Positions 37,901 through 51,500 of a stretch of 64,000 nt of DNA are shown here, in pieces. The notes beneath the pieces are model-generated. The model was not told the origin of the DNA, did not search any database, and saw only the letters and a program-made list of their open reading frames with translations. Position numbers and translations under genes: made by a program. This DNA is from Smittia aterrima (Eukaryota > Arthropoda > Insecta > Diptera > Chironomidae). Each line of letters starts with the position of its first letter. Within the stretch, counting starts at the first letter, position 1. Location: contig CP093830.1 in NCBI GenBank assembly GCA_033063855.1, forward strand, positions 5,146,854-5,210,853, in the 5' to 3' direction.

Positions 37901-39727
37901 TATCGAAAGAATTTTAAGAACGACATACGAACATCAAAAGAAAATAAGATCCAAAGTAAAGGATTCTATTGATTCAATAGCTTTGGCAAGAAATTGGATC
38001 ATCGCGCCACTGAAATTCCGACCACGAGCTCTCGCTCTCAACATTGAAACGAGTTGTGATCGCTTAAAGCGTTGAAAGCTTCTAAGAAATTTCATCTAAA
38101 GTAAACATTTTTCTTCCTCACCAGTGAACGATTGCGAAGCACATTTTCACAGACACGACTTCATAAGCTCCATGACAAAAGTCTCGAGAGGATTTGCGAT
38201 TGAGATGATTTGAGGTAAACAATTTCTTGATCAAATTCTGAATCATGTGCTCTAATAAATATTCACATCACACGTTCGAGGAACAGCGAACGAGCGAAAT
38301 GTTCTTCACTACTTGAATGTAAACGCAAGGCAGTCATGACGGGAAGGTAATTTTCATACTTTTGCGAAAAGGAAAATATTTTGATAAAATCTCGTGTGTA
38401 GGAGAGAGAGATTGAGTGTTTGCATGGAGTCGTTGGTATTGATAAAGTGTGTCAAACGAAGCAGCACTCTACACAGGAACATCTCATTGGCATCTTAATT
38501 TCCTGTCATGAGCATTCGTTACGTGTCTAGCTCGAGTGATGATATGTGAGAGACGTCAGAGGACTTTCGGAATTCCATAATGAATGAAGGGAGAAGAGAG
38601 AAGAGAGAGTTTTGCAATAAGTGCATAACAATCTTCGTAAATCGTCCTTTAAACTTCGACAGCGTGCAAAGTTTAAATAACACTTAGGCAAGTGCGAGGA
38701 TGTTTGTTCAAAGTTTCATCTCCCAAAGTGGCCGACACGTTCTCTCAGTTCCAAGACGTTCATAAATTATATTTGTACAAGTTTTCGTTTAGGTCTTTTG
38801 TATTTTCAGGAACTTTCATCATTTATTAAATTAGTTTCCGTCTTCATTTTCATACTTTCAATATTTCATAAGAACACGTTCGACGTGTACAATGCAAAAC
38901 TTTTCTTCGTGAACAGAAAGGGGAGGAGCGAAGGTGTCTGTGAGGTAAAGAAACGTTTTGATTAATTAATAATGATTTGTTTCTATGCCAGACGTCGAAG
39001 TTTGCAACAAGCTTGACGACAAAAGGAGAACTCCTTCTGCTCATGTTTAAAGTTTCGATGACACATAAACTTCAAGTGACATGTCATTGTTCAGGTAAAA
39101 AAGTTTCACTGTACAAACCCTAAACTTCGTCTTTTAATTTCCGCTATCAAATATAAAAGCTTATTTTTTCACAAAAATTATGTTCAAAAATTTTCGTAGC
39201 GGAATAGGATTCTTGAGAACTTCCTTTGCATTTCTGTCTTTGATGAATCTGACAAAGCATTTGAGGACACTTCTTCTTGAAAACGAGCTCCATTTGATGT
39301 GAACCGTTTGTTGCTCAATTGGATCCTTTGAAATTTTGCAGTTAGTCGCTTCGAAAAAATTGAAATAAATTTTCGTTTTGAACTAAATTGATTATTCAAT
39401 TTGTAATGGAGTTCAACTTTTGAAAGCAAACAAGCTTCTTACTTGTAATGGCTTCAAGGAGATGATGTCTTTGTTGAATTTTTCAAAAGATCGTTTTCAA
39501 TCCTAGTTTCGAGTATTTCAACTTCACTCTTTAAAATTTAGTTTTATAAAATGATTGCTCTTTTAGGTTCTTACAGCTTGAAGCTTAAAGCATCAATGTG
39601 TGTGAAAGTATCCTTCAGAAAGATCAACAGAGTTTTGAACTATAGCCAGAAGCATATTTTTCAAGGTAGACGAGGAAGAGGTTTTTGTTAATGAAAAATC
39701 AAGAAACAAAAATAACAGAATAATTAC
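31997..39727. other. Non-coding interval after the Beat gene
   Basis: Probable Beat 3' UTR at the left (AATAAA-like motif near 32494). The rest is AT-rich DNA with many TAATTA/ATTTA words. No open frame over about 90 codons resembles protein, and no long repeats were seen. Confidence 0.4.
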
Positions 39728-39853
39728 CAGCAGACTCAAAACTGCAAGAGCTATAAGCTTTTTGTTTTTAGTTGGTTTAGTCTCGATGAAGAAATTGATC
39801 TTCTCGTGTCTTCGTTATTCTCGGAAATTGTGATTCTTGGAGCATCTTATTTA
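39728..39853 (-). pseudogene. Decayed exon-1 relic of a third alpha-1,4-glycosyltransferase copy
   Basis: The minus strand aligns with exon 1 of the two intact genes to the right: a D-A-P codon run followed by ACAATTTCCGAG, then TTCTTCATCGAGACTAAACC (FFIETKP), then AGCTCTTGCAGTTTTGAGTC (SCSFES), followed by a preserved donor (GTAATT). About 15 bp are missing in the middle and the reading frame is broken more than once. No exon 2 or 3, and in particular no FDTDV motif, follows downstream, so this is a dead fragment. Confidence 0.65.
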
Positions 39854-39890
39854 CAAAGAAAGTTTAAATAAAGATACGAAATGTTTTTAT

Positions 39891-41001
39891 TCAAAAGTCA
39901 TCATAACGAGTCGCAAAAACCCGAGGACAAGATTGTTTTGCAAAGTCAAGAATGGGAGCATGCGAGTCTAAAGGAACTTTGTAGTTATTGGCCATTTTGT
40001 TCCAAATGTGAACGAAATAAGATTCATTTGTTCTTTCACGAACCTCAGCGGCTGCATCAGCGTTGAAGAATTTCTGCCACTCTCTCCATCCGATTGCGTA
40101 ACAATATTTGTTCGACAAGATGTTGAAGTGTCCACATTTAATTGGAATGTGAGAATCGTTTTGGGGACAAAGCTCATTCACAACTCTTGTGATGACTGCT
40201 GGGCCATTCCCGGCCCAATCATATCCGTTGAAGTGCTCCAACTGATTTCTGTAAATATTTTGAAAGAAAAAGTTTTCATCTTCAGATGAAAATTGTTTGT
40301 TTACTTGATGAACTTCGTGGCTAACTCTTTTCCTTCTCTTCCAACAAGATTAATTATTCCGTTGGCAAGATTCTTGCCATCATCTTCAAAACAGACGTAG
40401 TTTGTCTGCATAGTAGGTTGCAATACGAAAACGTCTGTGTCGAAGTAAGAACCTCCAAACTTCCAGAGGATCATTAATCGAAGAACATCTGCAGTGTGCG
40501 CGACTTGATATTGCGACTTTAATAAAATGTCGCTGGCAATGAATGACTCGAGCGGAGTTCCTTTCGAAGACACTTTGACGTCCAGTAATTTGAAATGAAT
40601 GTTCTTATAAGTTCTCAGAGCTTTAATCATCAAAGTTTGCGCCAGTTCAACTGATTCGTTGCTAGTAAACAACACGAATATTTGTTTATCTGCATATACG
40701 TTCGCTGTGAATTAATATAAATAAAATCACAAAAAAAAAACAGAAACACAGAAAGAATTTTTTTACCAGCAGATTCAATACTGCAAGACTGATGAGTTGA
40801 GAGCTTTCTGTACTTCGTGGGTTTAGTTTCAATGAAGAAAATGCTTTCGTCTTGTGGAACGGTCGTGTCACCGATAAACACAGAGATTGTGATCCAAGGA
40901 GCTTCGTTAATATTTGATTTATTCTTTATCACAAACTCATAAATCAAAATTGTGGATGTAAGTCCCAAAGCGAAATAAACTATTCGGTTGATGATCTTCA
41001 T
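39891..41001 (-). CDS. Alpha-1,4-glycosyltransferase, Gb3-synthase/A4GALT-like (copy 1), 330 aa
   Basis: Exons 41001-40767, 40704-40305 and 40248-39891 (TGA), with introns of 62 and 56 bp. Type II Golgi enzyme architecture: a short cytoplasmic start, a membrane anchor at about 6-25 (IVYFALGLTSTILIYEFVI), a stem, then the catalytic domain. Motifs: SIFFIETKP, HQSCSIESA, TADVLRLMILWKFGG, then YFDTDVFVLQP holding the DXD nucleotide-sugar/metal site, and a C-terminal Gb3-synthase region (CGHFNIL, YFVHIWNKM). Insect relatives (Drosophila alpha4GT1/2) add alpha-1,4-linked GalNAc to arthro-series glycosphingolipids; vertebrate A4GALT adds galactose. The donor cannot be read from sequence. It lies 384 bp from copy 2 in the same orientation, a recent tandem duplicate. 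AATAAA overlaps the stop (TGAATAAA). Confidence 0.9.
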
Positions 41002-41385
41002 TCTAAGACGTCCTGTTTATTACTAAAAAGTAAAACAAATGTAATTTTTCAATCCACCTGTGACAAATACTAAAAACTTCTTTGCCTAAAAACAATGCAA
41101 GAAACTATTTGCAGACACAACAGCAGGTTACTACAATTTTCCTATGAGAGAGCGGCACTCAATGATTTGGATCTGTCTCTGGAAAAATTATGAACATTTC
41201 GCGCTTTTAAGAATAAATTCAGAATTCTCCTTCTCGACAAGAACATCGACGGATTCATTAGAACTCTACAAGGTCTCTGTGGTCTCTATTATGTAATGAA
41301 CTCATTCCTAATCATGTTTAGTCAACCTCCGCGTTTATGAACTAGAGTTTTTTTTTAAAAAAGTAGAAAATATGAAATGTTTTAT

Positions 41386-42483
41386 TCAAAATTCATCGTA
41401 ACGAGTCGCAAAAACTCGAGGACATGATTGTTTTGCAAAGTCAAGTACGGGAGCATGGGAGTCAAGAGGAACTTTGTAGCTTCTAGCCATTTTATTCCAA
41501 ATGTGAACGAAATACGATTCATTTGTTCTTTCACGAACCTCATTGTATGCATCAGGGTTGAAGAACTTTTCCCACTCTGGATATTTAATAGCGTAACAAT
41601 ATTTGCTCGGCAAGATATTGAAGTGTCCACATTGACTTGCAATGTGAGAGTCGTTTCGAGGACACAGCTCATGCACAACTCTTGTGATAACTTCTGGTCC
41701 ATTTTCGCCCCAAACATTTCCATCAAAGTGCTCCATCTGATTTCTGTAAATATTTTACAATTTAAGTTATTGAATTTATAGAAATTAGAATAAACAATTT
41801 ACTTGATGAACTTCGTCGCTAATTCGTGTCCTTCGCTTCCAACAAGATTAATTATTCCGTTGGCAAGATAACTACCATCATCTTGAAAACAGACGTAGTT
41901 CGTTTCTTCGGTAGGTTTTAATACGAAAACGTCTGTGTCGAAGTAAGAACCTCCAAATTTCCAGAGGATCATCAGCCGGAGAACATCTGCAGTGTGCGCG
42001 ACTTGATATTGCGACTTTAATAAAATGTCGCTGGCAATGAATGCTTCGAACGGAGTTCCTTTCGAAGACGCTTTGACGTCCAATAATTTGAAATGAATAT
42101 TCTTATAAGTTCTCAGAGCTTTAACCATCAAAGTTTGCGCCAGCTCAACTGATTCGTCGTTTGTAAATAACACGAAAATTTGTTTATCTGCATACACGTT
42201 CGCTGTGAATAAAGAATTTTGTCAACAGAAAAAATCCCAAAACAGAAAGAATTTCTTTACCAGCTGATTCAATACTGCAAGACTGATGAGTTGAAAGCTT
42301 TCTGTATTTCGTGGGCTTAGTTTCAATGAAGAAAATGCTTTCGTCTTGTGGAACGATCGTATCGTCGATAAATTCAGAGATTGTGAGCCAAGGAGCATCG
42401 TGAATCTTTGATTTAAACACTAAAATTAAAACTATCGTTAGACATACTAAAGCTATAACAAGTAATCGAAGGAGAATCTTCAT
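41386..42483 (-). CDS. Alpha-1,4-glycosyltransferase, Gb3-synthase/A4GALT-like (copy 2), 326 aa
   Basis: Exons 42483-42261, 42202-41803 and 41743-41386 (TGA), with introns of 58 and 59 bp in the same positions and phases as copy 1. Membrane anchor at about 4-24 (LLRLLVIALVCLTIVLILVF). From DESIFFIETK to SIESA the protein is identical to copy 1; exon 2, with the FDTDVFVLKP DXD motif, differs at about 14 of 134 residues. The anchor and stem and the C-terminal exon differ more. A sequon present in copy 1 (NES in exon 2) is DES here; the NES near the C-terminus is shared. Expected to act in the Golgi on glycolipid acceptors. An initiator-like TCAGTC lies 23 bp upstream of the ATG, implying a very short leader. 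AATAAA overlaps the stop codon. Confidence 0.9.
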
Positions 42484-42502
42484 CTGAGTATATTTAAAAC
42501 GC

Positions 42503-42508
42503 GACTGA
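42503..42508 (-). promoter_or_regulatory. Candidate initiator of glycosyltransferase copy 2
   Basis: TCAGTC on the minus strand, with the A at 42506, 23 bp before the ATG at 42483. It matches the arthropod Inr; copy 1 shows no equivalent at that place. Confidence 0.3.
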
Positions 42509-45500
42509 GCTCCTCAGAACAGAGGCAGTGAAATCAACGAGTAAAAGAGCTGTTTCAATAAATGACGTCACGATTTGTAATTGCTCTGTTTATCTGAATT
42601 ATCAAATGTGATAAAGTTTCTTCTGTGTCGACACTAATATCAATTTATCGCCGCGATATTAATTTTGTGATATTACTTAGCGCCACTTTTAGACGCGACG
42701 CACTGTTTAACCATTGTTCAACTAATGGTAAACAAATAAAACAAAACTGAATTTTCAACACTTCGGTTGCAATCACTTTTGTGAAATTATGTGACAACGA
42801 ATGATGTAATTGCAAATAAATAAAATTTACCTCGATAAGAATTATTCTTTTCGCTGCACATTGCACAGCAATTCTCACTTTTCATGAAATAAGTTTACGT
42901 CATGGAAATTCTCCCACACTTTGGCAATAATTCATCTGCTCGCTTTCGCATTTGTCTACGGCACCGAATAACGGAAAAATGTATCACAAAAGTTTCTTTT
43001 TATTTATTGTTACACTTTACACTCGAGCTTTGAAAAGTTTCGTCGTGAAAAAATTGTTTCGCATTCGGAGAAATATTGCAAAACTTTTCCTTCGCCTGCC
43101 TTCGTGGAAAATCTAGACTGCTCATGTGTAACTTTCTCCGTTTACTTTAGCATCAGACGGGATCTGAATTTATTTTGTTTCTGAATTCCGTTCCCTCTTG
43201 AATGACCATTCAATTTTTTTTCTGTTTGTCGTTGTCACTTTGAGAAAGTATTTCGAATGTTTGCGATGCTTTGTTCGGGATCAGAAATGTTTCTCCCCCG
43301 AAATTCCTCTCTCGCAAACCTTTTGGTTGTTAACAATGACTTACCAGAAGTATCCCTTTGCCCTCATTTGCATCGGCCATCCATAAATTGTCCTTCTTAT
43401 CCGTTTCATTCGCATTTAATTGTCATGTTTCCTTTAATGTTTCGGAAAGAAGCTGCGAGAGGAAGGAAAAGCTATTTCTCACTGCATAAATTGGCGCTCT
43501 ACTATTCAATAAATTAAATTTTATTGCGTAATAATTCTATTCTCCTTTTGAGCCTTCGTGGAAGATTTCCACTCGAGAGATTTCGCTTTCGTCGCTTCAT
43601 CGTCGTGTGGGTGAAACTCGATTTGTGCCAGAACATTCTATTTGCATATTAAGGAAGCTCAGAGCAAATTATAAATTCACCGCTCATAATCAGCCTTCCC
43701 ACGTTCTTCGCCACCCGAAAAACTTTCTAGGAGATAAACAACAACTCAGAGCAGTGTTTAACGTTCAATTAGAAGCGAGTTTTACCGCCTGTTATGACAA
43801 ATTATCTGAAAATTTACACAGAAGTTCATATTTCAGCGAAGAGAGAGGAAGGGGGCGGCTGGCAGAAAAAGTTTACGTTACATTTGTTGTCGCTAATTAC
43901 TGTCACAATTCATGTCAAACGCTTATGTAATTAAACATCGAAACGTGAGTGAGAGCAGAGACTAGGGGAGGGCGTTCTGATGTTAATTAGAAGCGAGCGA
44001 ATGTTTTTCTGGTGTTGAAATTCAATGTTGACATTCACACCTCAATTTGCATAGATAAAGCCAAACAATCATCCTTTTTGCTACTAATTAACATCCGGGT
44101 TTGCTACCTAGCTAGTCGACGTGGAGACATTTTTTAGAAAGCGACACGATCCAGAAAACGATAACTCAAGAGAGAAAAATTACATCGAGCTCACCTCTCG
44201 CATAAAATTTGCCGCTTTTTTATTTCTTTGATACCTCAGCCATGAAATTTCTATAAATTCATTCTCATTCTCGTATTTTTCATTTGCGAAATTGAAATGG
44301 AAAAGAAACCACAATGACTTCCGACTCCGCATTTCAATGGTAAAGCCGGAAAGCTTTCGTTTATTTAGCATTAAATTTGGTAATCGAAAAAATGACGTGC
44401 GAGATTAGAGAAGGCTCACTTTCGCAGCAAGAGGTCGAAACGCCAGCTGAGGGAGATTTCTTTTTTGCTTTCTATAACCTCATCAATGATATCAGAATTC
44501 TCCACAGAAAAGGAATCTTTCACCAGACGAAAACATCTCATTCTTCAATAGATGGAAACGTCTTGAGCACTTAACCGGAAGGAGCGTTGCTATTGAAAGA
44601 TGAAACGTCCCTTGTCGGACTCGAAAGCATACCAACTCTGCCAAAAGGTGTTTATTCCTTCAACTTCAATGGATTTGAAGTGAACAAAGGACTTCTCTCT
44701 CTCCACCCGTTGAAAGCTCAATCATCAAAAATTTATGATTCAGAAATCCATAAAAAATTTGGGTACGAATCGAGACAAAATAAAACAAAGATTCGATGTT
44801 GTCCCTTCTCTGGTTTCCAGTGTGGATTATACAACTTTTCGATCTCTTCATTGATTTGCATTTGTTTATTAAAAAGAACATCACTGGCTGACTCCTAAAT
44901 GAAACATCAGCCAAAGGGCCTTAAGGAACAAGAGGCCGACGAAGTATTTCTCGTTTTATCGGAACTCTTGACGTTGGAAAAGGCTTAGCTACGTTCCATT
45001 TGATCAGTCATGTCTGTGGGGCTGCAAATGTCGACCTTCGATTTTTATATTTCAAGAGAGAGATATCTAGCATAGCATAAAGCTCCCGAGCTTGGATGTG
45101 CCTAATAAAGATACTTCCGTCGTGCGTAGCAAGCCCATAAATATCGAATCCAAGTCGTAAACTGAAATAAGTTTTCTCCTTTTCTCAGTGATCTCTTGTG
45201 GTTGAGAAATCATTAAAGAGAGCAGTAAAGGAAAGTTTGCTTTTGCAATTTATTATTCAAAGTGTTCATAAAAATCGATTCTGCCAACTAAAAATGAATA
45301 AAATGTCAATGAGAACGGATTGAGGAAGTGAAGACGAGAATTGGCTTTGATTCGAAAAGTTTCTGGAGACGTTCATACAACAAACTGTCGGAGACTCTTC
45401 ACTGCCAACTGGAGCGCAGCACAATCATCAAACTTGAGGCGACGACGTTCAATTGGTTTTTTTTTTCGTCAGAGCCATTAATGAGAGACATTCAGACGAA

Positions 45501-48500
45501 GTTCTATGAAAAAAACGATGTCAGCTAACGAACTGATTCACGGTCAGTGAACAAATTGTTGGTCGAGTTGTTAATGAGACTGCTGCTAACGAATAAAGAA
45601 AGAACTGTCGATGACTTCATGATGTAACTTTCTCTATGAGATGTCGTCGTCGTCTGCTTTTGAAATCCTAGATGTAAGCTCCTAACAGACATCGCTTTGT
45701 TAAGCTCACTCTGAAATCGTGAGAAGCAGAAAGAAAAATTATTTGAATATGTCAAACAACAGAAGAAATTGAGAGAAAGTAAAAACAGACGGCAATCGTT
45801 CTCAGAGGAAAGCTTCTTGAGGCGAACCGAAAGGCGTGGGAATGGGAAGATAAAACAAGGAAAATTATTTGTCTCTGACGAAGCATTTGTAAGCTCATTT
45901 CGTGCAAGTAAACAAACCAGCTTTGCATCTTCAAAGAAGAGTAAAAAGAATTTGTCTGACGAAAAGTTTTTCCCTGTCAACGTGAAAAAGGCCGCAAAAG
46001 CCACAGAGAAATTACAAAAGGACTTGAGAAAAACGAAACGAAAGATTAATAAGAACGCATGAAATAATTTAATCATACGACTCTGTTGCCACGTCTTTCA
46101 TCTCTCAAGCGGAATCTTGAACGTTCACAATGAAACGTCTCGTCTATTCAAAGCCACAGGAAAAGGAAGTTTATTCTCTGCGAGATGATATTTTTCCACC
46201 GTATTAAGACTTGTCATGTCGTGTGTACGTTACTCGTTCTCCTCACTCCGGAAAAACATGACGCAACTTCTCGCTTATGTGATCCGCTCTTGTAATTCTC
46301 AACATGACGAGAGTTTGCTTTTACTTTGTTCTCCGTTTTTCCGCTTTAACGACGATTGCCCGAGAGCGATAAGAAAAAGTTTCCGAATCATTTTGTCTCT
46401 GGAAAAAAATTTAATTAACTAAAAACAAAGTTAGCGTGATGTCCGGGAGGAGAAGCTTTCAGTTTTAATGAAATGACGTGCATGTTTAAATTTGGTAACA
46501 TTTCTTCTTTTTTTTTACGGTTATTCACTTTGCCTGTGGGCAACAATCCTATCGTGAATTCGAGATGAATGGCAAATATTTCATTAGAACTACAAGGTTG
46601 CTCTGTTGAATTAATCTTTGTCTCAGTTCAAATTCAAATGAAGTCAAATTACCTAAGCTCACATACCGAGAATCTCACCAGAAACAAAGTCAATTTTTCA
46701 TTGCAACTTTATTCGACATGGATCCTTGGGATTGAAAGTTTCTTCGCTCGAAATAAATCGCCATAAACAAGTCTAAAAATAAAGCAGAACGACGTAATAG
46801 TTGCCATAACTCATGAGAAATATTAGTCTCCAATGGAATCCTTTTGTGATCCACACTTTATACGATGAATAATTTATCTTAGTCGCAAGAGGCCCTCGCT
46901 AGAAAGATGATACATGCATCGGCAAGCGAAAGGCAAAAGGCTCTCAGTTTCGCTCGTCGTTCAACTTTACTTGTCCTGCTATCATTGATATTCCGAGCGA
47001 GTAATATTGACAAAATAAAATATTGCCAAAAGATGAAAAATATCTCATCTCTGAAGATTACCCTTCGATGTTGTTGCCGCCTTCCTTTGCCTTGTTGTTC
47101 GATAAATGTTTTCCATCAATTGCCCTTGACGACGCCTTGGCAATGAACAAGCAAACAACTCGCTCTAGCTCTGCTTTCACACATGAATCTTCCTCTCGAT
47201 CGAGAGCTTACGAAAGGCGAAAGTTTTTCCATGAAATCATTACCGCGCATTGTTCAAGTTTTTGTATTCGAGTGAGTGCCTCTTGATTTGTGTGGGTTCA
47301 CCGATGGCGTTTGTAATTCCCCGTTCAAGTTCAGCCACAGCCCAAAGTAATTTTTTTATGACATTTAAACAAAGTTACAAGTTATTGTGCGTGAGCGTCG
47401 ATGGAAAGAGAGTTTACGTCCGTGCTAGTGATAATAAAACATGACAGCACATTTTATGACTCTTGTATCGCTTTTATGGTAGATTAGGATTAGGCTTAAG
47501 CAAACACTCGCAAATTTTCAGATGGCAATTAAATAGTTTTCGATGGGCACGTTGTAGATGCTTAAGGGCGAAAATTAATGACTGTTGACTGCCTTGTTAT
47601 CAAAGTAATTTCTTCTTCCTTTTCCGAGGGAGGAAACAGTTCCCAAAACTTTACTGCAGCAAAAGTTTCCGAGAAAAATTTAATCTGGAGATTGTTTTCG
47701 AAAATATCGAAGTGAAATTGAAATAAATTTGTTTGTTTCTGTTTTATTTATTCGCTCACAACCATAGGTCTTAAGATAACCGAGCGAGAAAATTTCGAGA
47801 TTGAATTTCAATTTCTTGGGGAGAACACTTCTTGTGGAAAATCGCATTAAATGTTAGCAAAGAGATTTTCTAAATGCATGACTTTATAAATATTTATCAG
47901 CACTGAGCTGAGTTTTAGGTGAAATTGAAACTCGTTTAGGGAACATCAACGCGAAAACTTTGAAAAAACTCGTTTCCTCTTTCTCACTCTTAACAAAAAC
48001 AATTCAGCGAAAAATGCCGAGAGCAAAAGCGATTTAATTCAATTTATATTTTAACAATAATTTATCTTAGATCTTCGCGAGGTAAATCCATTCAATTTTC
48101 GTGCCATCATTCTCGAGGAATTAGACGTAAAAGCCGCACGGCGTGGCAAGAGACAGAAAGCGAGGGAAAGAAATAAATTGTTCATATCAAATTATTTCAA
48201 TTCTAGCAGAGCATCCGCTTTATTTCCGCTTCGCTAAAGCTCGCTATTATTCTTCACTTCCTCTCCTACGCTTCTGCATGTCAATCAAAAACCAGAAATG
48301 AACAAGAGCTGAGAGCGAAGAGCGGAATTCGGTTGGGTTGAAGACAGAGAGTTAGATTGCGTCAGAAATCATGGAAACTGTTGCTTTGTTCTGTTGCTTT
48401 GCATAACTCTCAGGCCAACATTTCAACAATCATTGCGTTTGCTGAATCAAAAAAAAAGCTTCTCTTCGTTCGGTTTTTGAAGATTACAATTAACATTTCG

Positions 48501-51500
48501 CAGAATTCATCAACTGAATTTCTAAATTTGTTTTCAGATCAACATGAAGTCGAGAGCTTTAGATATTTATTTATTTGTGAAGAGGCTTCCGGCATTTTTT
48601 GTTTCTTCATCAAACAAATTAAGAGGCGTATGCTCGTTTGTTTATTGAAAAATGTTCTATTTCTCGGATGTTCACTTTTAAGTTGCCAATTACAAAATCG
48701 AAAGTACCTAAAAGGGGAAGAAAATTCAATTTGATGACAGACAATCTTGGAAAAGGATTATTTTTGAAAATGTTTTCATGAAATAAGCAAAGAGGCGAAA
48801 ACGTGCGTCAATCATCGACTTAAAAGTTAAAGAGAAATTGCTCATAAGCTGTGCCTGGATGTATTCTTAGAAAGCATTTGAAAACGAGCTCATGTTTCAA
48901 TTTATTTTTGGAACTGTAATGCTATCAAAGGACTTAAATTTCGTCGCAATTTCCAACATACGCTGACCTCAACTATCGCTGCCATGTCAATTCCTTTTTG
49001 TTTAACTCTAATCAGAATGAAACATCAGAGCTTTGAATAAATGCAATCGATCTGAAACAATCCCCAAGTAATGATGTTGAAACGTAACCGAATGGAAAGG
49101 ATAAACGTTGACTTCGTTTAACTTCGATTGTAAATTGAATTTCAATTTCGTTCCACTTTATTTATTGTTGTGAACAGTGAAACCGATGACTTCTAAGTAG
49201 GATTGGATCGTGGTCTGTTTTTATTTACATAAAGGAATCAAGCGAGTTTCACTGCTGAGCGAAAGCGTTAGTTGTGAATCGGGTAAATGGGACAAACTGT
49301 AATCTCTGTTGTTTGTCTTGACGGTTGTGGGTGGCATTTGTGAACTGCTGTCGAGTCGACACTTGAAAAACGATAATGTAAACCACAGCTCAACGAACGT
49401 AGCTTTAATTTTTACGGCTCCGACTCGGAGTTACCAACAAACACTCGGAAATAGCTCCCGAGGGAGAAATTTTATGAACATAAATTGCGTTCCGCGCCAA
49501 AGAATCAAATAAAAGTTGTTCAAATTCTTTTCTCATTGCCCGTTTATCTGACTTTACGACGTAGCTCGCAGCCAAGCCTTCAACCACTTTTTATTAATTT
49601 CAAAACTTATTGCCTTCTTACTTTAATCATGTTCGGAATCAATAAAGAAATTAATCTTGTTGCGAAGTTTATTTTATTCATCCGCGACAAAAACGAATGC
49701 GATCCATTTTTTATAATTACAGGTTTGTCGAGAGAACGCACTCACGAGTCGGGTTTGTTTAATGAAGAATCCCGCTCCATCGATTCCCAGGAAGTTTAAT
49801 GATTTACCGTTAAACGGAATCGAGCTGAGTTGTGTAACTTTCGGGAGAACGCATTCGTTCTCATCCGAATTAATCCAATGAAGCCTAAATGGCTTTGGGC
49901 GTCGCTTTATCTTTCGCGACATTCTTTTGAGTAAATTTGACGCATTTATAAAGAAACTCGTTTTGGCAAAACAAGCAATTTGGAGATAAACGTTAAGAGC
50001 TTCGATAAATCTGACTCATTCGGAGAAACTTCAAATGATGCAACTGCAAAAAGTTTCAGAGTTTCCTTCAATTAAAACTTTTGAAATTTCTCAGAGGAAA
50101 TCTTCAAAGTGAACAAGAAAATTTCAATTTATTTCCTTCCGTTTTCCACTTTCTGCAGCAAAACAGTTGAAAGTTCAAAGTTAATTAAGCGTCTCGAAAA
50201 TAAACATTAAAAGCAAATTTCCTCTACCGATCTGAATTTGAAGAGGAAAATTCCAAAATGAAATTCTCCAATGTTTTCTCTAGAAATTTTCCGCTTGTTT
50301 TACGACTTTACGAATAAAATTAAATAAACGACGTCAACATGATGACATCTCTGTCGTCGGGAAGCTCTGAAAAGGGAGAGATTTTATCACAGAAGAAGTG
50401 CCGGGCCGAGCATGAAGATGAAAGACCCGGAAAAAAGTCATAAAGTGTCAAAAGAATTAAACCGTTAAACATGAGAGATATCAACCGCATTCCTCTTATG
50501 GTGTCGTCATCCAGACCGTAAAGCGAGATCACAATTTAAAAGAAAAACTTTTTTTTTGGGCAAATAAAAGCGTCTGCATGTTGACGCGTTCATTCTTATC
50601 TGATGCGACAGAATCGTTTGGGGCCTAAGGAGAGCGGCAAATGAATGATGACACGAGAATGCAAATTGAGAGAAACTTTAAAATGATTTAAGGAGATTGT
50701 TGAACGACACGATAATTTCTGCAAGAATTTCACTTAAGGCTGTGAAGAAAATATGGAGGAAGCCTTAAATTACGAAAACATCGCTTGAACTCTCTGTTGA
50801 GTATCTCAAGAACATTGATGATGTCATTTTAATGCATTTTTCTTCCTCGCCCATCTTTAGGACGACAACTAGGGCGATGCATAATCTGGTAATGATATTC
50901 ACTAGTGCCACTTATGAAAATATTTTATAACGATTGCTCTCTGGAGAATTGCCAAGCAAATATCTATAACGACAATGAAATAGTGTGCCTTTGAAGAGGG
51001 CGAGAGAAGTTAGATAGAAAACATTTCAAACTCGACACTAAGTGCCGACAATCTTCATTCACAGAATAATGTCAAATCCATAAAGTTGCAATAATTTTAG
51101 CATAAAAGGGGAATTCTGACTTCAACCGACATCAAGAAGTCTTTACTTGAAATTCCAAACGGAAGCTCTAACAGAAATTCCCCTGGTGTGAGCTCAATAA
51201 GCGGCAATGACTTCAAAGAAATTTTCTTTTCAATTGACATCAATTCCAGAAGTTTATTTATTGCCATCAACGCTTACTGGAACACACTCCGATCCCAGAT
51301 TAATATTTCTTTCTTTAAGGAAACAATTCCGCATTCAGCGACTGTCGCCAATTGAAAGTAGTTTGCTTGTGCCTCGAATAAAATGTTGCAACTCAAAATG
51401 AATTATCGCAATAAATAAGAAATGTCGCAACTTATTTATTTTGAAGCTGTGATTTTTTTTATTCCCGGAAAATCGCGAAAATATTTCCTTGTCATCACGT

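Noticed and set aside
45525..46076. 183-codon minus-strand frame, the longest in the gene-poor region
   Set aside because: Rich in Phe/Ser/Leu as expected for the complement of a purine-rich strand; no domain, and opposite the Lys-rich frame that looks slightly more protein-like.
48357..48734. 125-codon plus-strand frame
   Set aside because: No recognisable motif or splice context; composition like non-coding DNA.
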